From Actinomycetota bacterium (GTDB lineage Bacteria; Actinomycetota; Humimicrobiia; Humimicrobiales; Humimicrobiaceae), in NCBI GenBank assembly GCA_028697935.1, contig JAQVEM010000072.1, forward strand, positions 1 to 6,773: 6,773 nt of DNA, written 5' to 3'. Every line of letters starts with the position of its first letter. Position 1 is the first letter of the stretch. The notes beneath the pieces were generated by a model, which worked only from the letters and a program-made list of their open reading frames with translations, searched no databases and was not told the origin of the DNA. Below, one piece after another: positions 6,003-6,773 of the stretch. Made by a program: the position numbers and the translations under genes.

Positions 6003-6134
6003 GTGATATTAGTAAAAAATCATTTAATTTTAATATTGATATTGATATATTTTGTACTAACAATATTAATGTTACCACATAACTCTTTTTCAGGCAAAAA
6101 GATTTTAATCAGTCAGTCTGGACTGGGATTTTAA
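6003..6134 (+). pseudogene. Short signal-peptide frame, possible 5' fragment of a lost secreted-protein gene
   Basis: The frame has 43 codons from GTG 6003 (or GTG 5997) to TAA 6132-6134. The product is a hydrophobic segment (about residues 8-24) followed by PHNSFSGKKILISQSGLGF and a stop. The arrangement of export signal, FS-x then (K/Q)ILI-x-S-x-G resembles residues 31-46 of the DUF6305-like protein encoded at 700-1284, so it may be the truncated start of a paralogue. AGGTGA at 5996 is too close to GTG 6003 to be an ideal ribosome binding site. No continuation was found in the other frames after 6134. Chance in AT-rich DNA or a real small secreted peptide are alternatives. Confidence 0.25.
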
Positions 6135-6165
6135 GATGAAGTGTGAATAAAAAGATTGACTCAGT

Positions 6166-6174
6166 TGTTATAAT
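6166..6174 (+). promoter_or_regulatory. Candidate extended -10 promoter element upstream of the ThiF-like gene
   Basis: TGTTATAAT has the TG-n-TATAAT form of an extended -10. No good -35 sits 16-18 bases upstream (the TTGACT at 6156 is too close). It would leave a leader of about 170 nt before the ATG at 6355. Other TATAAT-like strings nearby (6248-6253) lack a partner hexamer. Confidence 0.3.
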
Positions 6175-6354
6175 AGTAAATGGGCGTTAAAAATTAATCT
6201 ATTTCCCTACTGAACAGGTATAAATGGCTATTACAAACATGCCATAATATAATATATCTTAAATCTAATTGATATCTTACTGATATATTTTTATATTTTA
6301 TAGATTTATTATTGAATTTTTAATTTTATATTTATAACAAGTAGCCAGCAAATA

Positions 6355-6773
6355 ATGAATAATAATGACCATAATTTGAACGAAAAATTAAAGGCAGAAT
6401 TAATAAACCTTAAAAAAGATAAACTGAAAAAGTCAGATGGAATCTCTATAATATCAGTTTCCCAGGTAAAAAAGATTGCCCGAAATTATAATCTATCTCC
6501 CAAAGAAGTCGAGATAGCAGCCTTGCTCGAGGAGATAATACCTGCACGCTACAGAAGAAACTTCAATACTATTAACTTTGCAGAACAAATTACCTTACTT
6601 ATCTCTAAAGTAGCTGTAGTCGGCTGTGGTGGATTGGGTGGCAATGTAATTGAACTACTGGCAAGGTTGGGAGTGGGAACTATATTAGCAATTGATGGTG
6701 ATATATTTCAAGAAAGCAATCTTAATCGACAAATACTCTGCACTGAAAGAGATTTAGGCAGAGACAAAGCAGC
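6355..6773 (+). CDS. ThiF/MoeB/HesA-type adenylyltransferase, 3' end cut by window edge
   Basis: The gene is open to the right edge, with 139 residues visible. ATG 6355 is the first in-frame start after a TGA at 6313; the sequence before it (AAGTAGCCAGCAAATA) has no convincing ribosome binding site. After a charged N-terminal stretch, residues about 32-63 look helical (VSQVKKIARNYNLSPKEV, possibly a small helix-turn-helix-like domain). Then comes ARYRRNFNTI (64-73) and the E1-like nucleotide-binding fold: VAVVGCGGLGGNVIE (86-100), an acidic LAIDGD (111-116), and SNLNRQ (121-126) with the conserved arginine. This family adenylates the C-terminal glycine of ubiquitin-like sulfur carriers in thiamine, molybdopterin/tungstopterin or related pathways. 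The N-terminal extension separates it from plain MoeB or ThiF. The specific pathway cannot be read from the visible part. Confidence 0.85.
   Translation, partial: MNNNDHNLNEKLKAELINLKKDKLKKSDGISIISVSQVKKIARNYNLSPKEVEIAALLEEIIPARYRRNFNTINFAEQITLLISKVAVVGCGGLGGNVIELLARLGVGTILAIDGDIFQESNLNRQILCTERDLGRDKA

Larger units (their letters stand above)
5775..6354. other. 580-bp AT-rich intergenic region without a clear intact gene
   Basis: This region lies between the divergent gamma-glutamyltransferase and ThiF-like genes. It contains the two relic-like frames (5932-5771 minus and 6003-6134 plus), an orphan plus-strand terminator (5966-5992) and candidate promoter elements. I found no tRNA, no riboswitch-like conserved core and no transposase. 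From about 6135 to 6354 it is very AT-rich with no reading frame of note. Its size and the fragments suggest a site of past insertion or deletion. Confidence 0.5.

Noticed and set aside
6156..6174. TTGACT plus TATAAT as a -35/-10 pair
   Set aside because: The spacing is only seven bases, far too short for a sigma-A promoter; only the extended -10 form is kept as a weak candidate.
6030..6330. Short ATTGATATTGATAT-like runs as a tandem repeat or CRISPR-like array
   Set aside because: The repeats are two or three imperfect units of low-complexity AT sequence with no regular spacing.

Overview
The window looks like a low-GC, anaerobe-type Bacillota chromosome segment. The non-coding DNA is AT-rich, several genes have strong AAGGAGG-type ribosome binding sites, and the genes resemble those of Clostridia or Halanaerobiales. 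The order-level placement is a guess from gene content and base composition, not a match to a known genome.

Layout. A DUF937-type gene runs off the left edge on the minus strand (457 to 1). It is divergent from a secreted protein of a DUF6305-like family on the plus strand (700-1284). A hairpin terminator (1287-1320) separates that gene from a convergent minus-strand cluster that fills most of the window. Read in its own direction, the cluster is: an exported gamma-glutamyltransferase (5774-4074), a perfect 23-bp REP-like hairpin (4064-4014), a 425-aa permease of the TRAP DctM / ion-transporter type starting at TTG (3988-2711), a 50-aa two-helix membrane protein (2687-2535), and a membrane-anchored M14 / succinylglutamate desuccinylase-aspartoacylase type zinc hydrolase (2485-1361). 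A 580-bp AT-rich gap follows (5775-6354). It holds no clear intact gene, but it does hold two short relic-like reading frames, an orphan intrinsic terminator and candidate promoters. A ThiF/MoeB/HesA-type E1-like adenylyltransferase gene (from 6355) runs off the right edge.

How the genes may work together (inference). The minus-strand cluster reads as a scavenging operon. The exported gamma-glutamyltransferase would cut gamma-glutamyl amides outside the membrane. The M14-type hydrolase, also predicted to face outward, would remove an acyl or amino-acid cap. The permease with its small membrane partner would import an organic acid or amino-acid product. The secreted DUF6305-like protein next to it could belong to the same system. 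No TRAP solute-binding protein (DctP) and no normal-size DctQ are present, so the permease is either a solo secondary carrier or uses the 50-aa protein as a reduced partner. This combination is the most interesting biology in the window. The flanking DUF937 and ThiF-like genes look unrelated to it.
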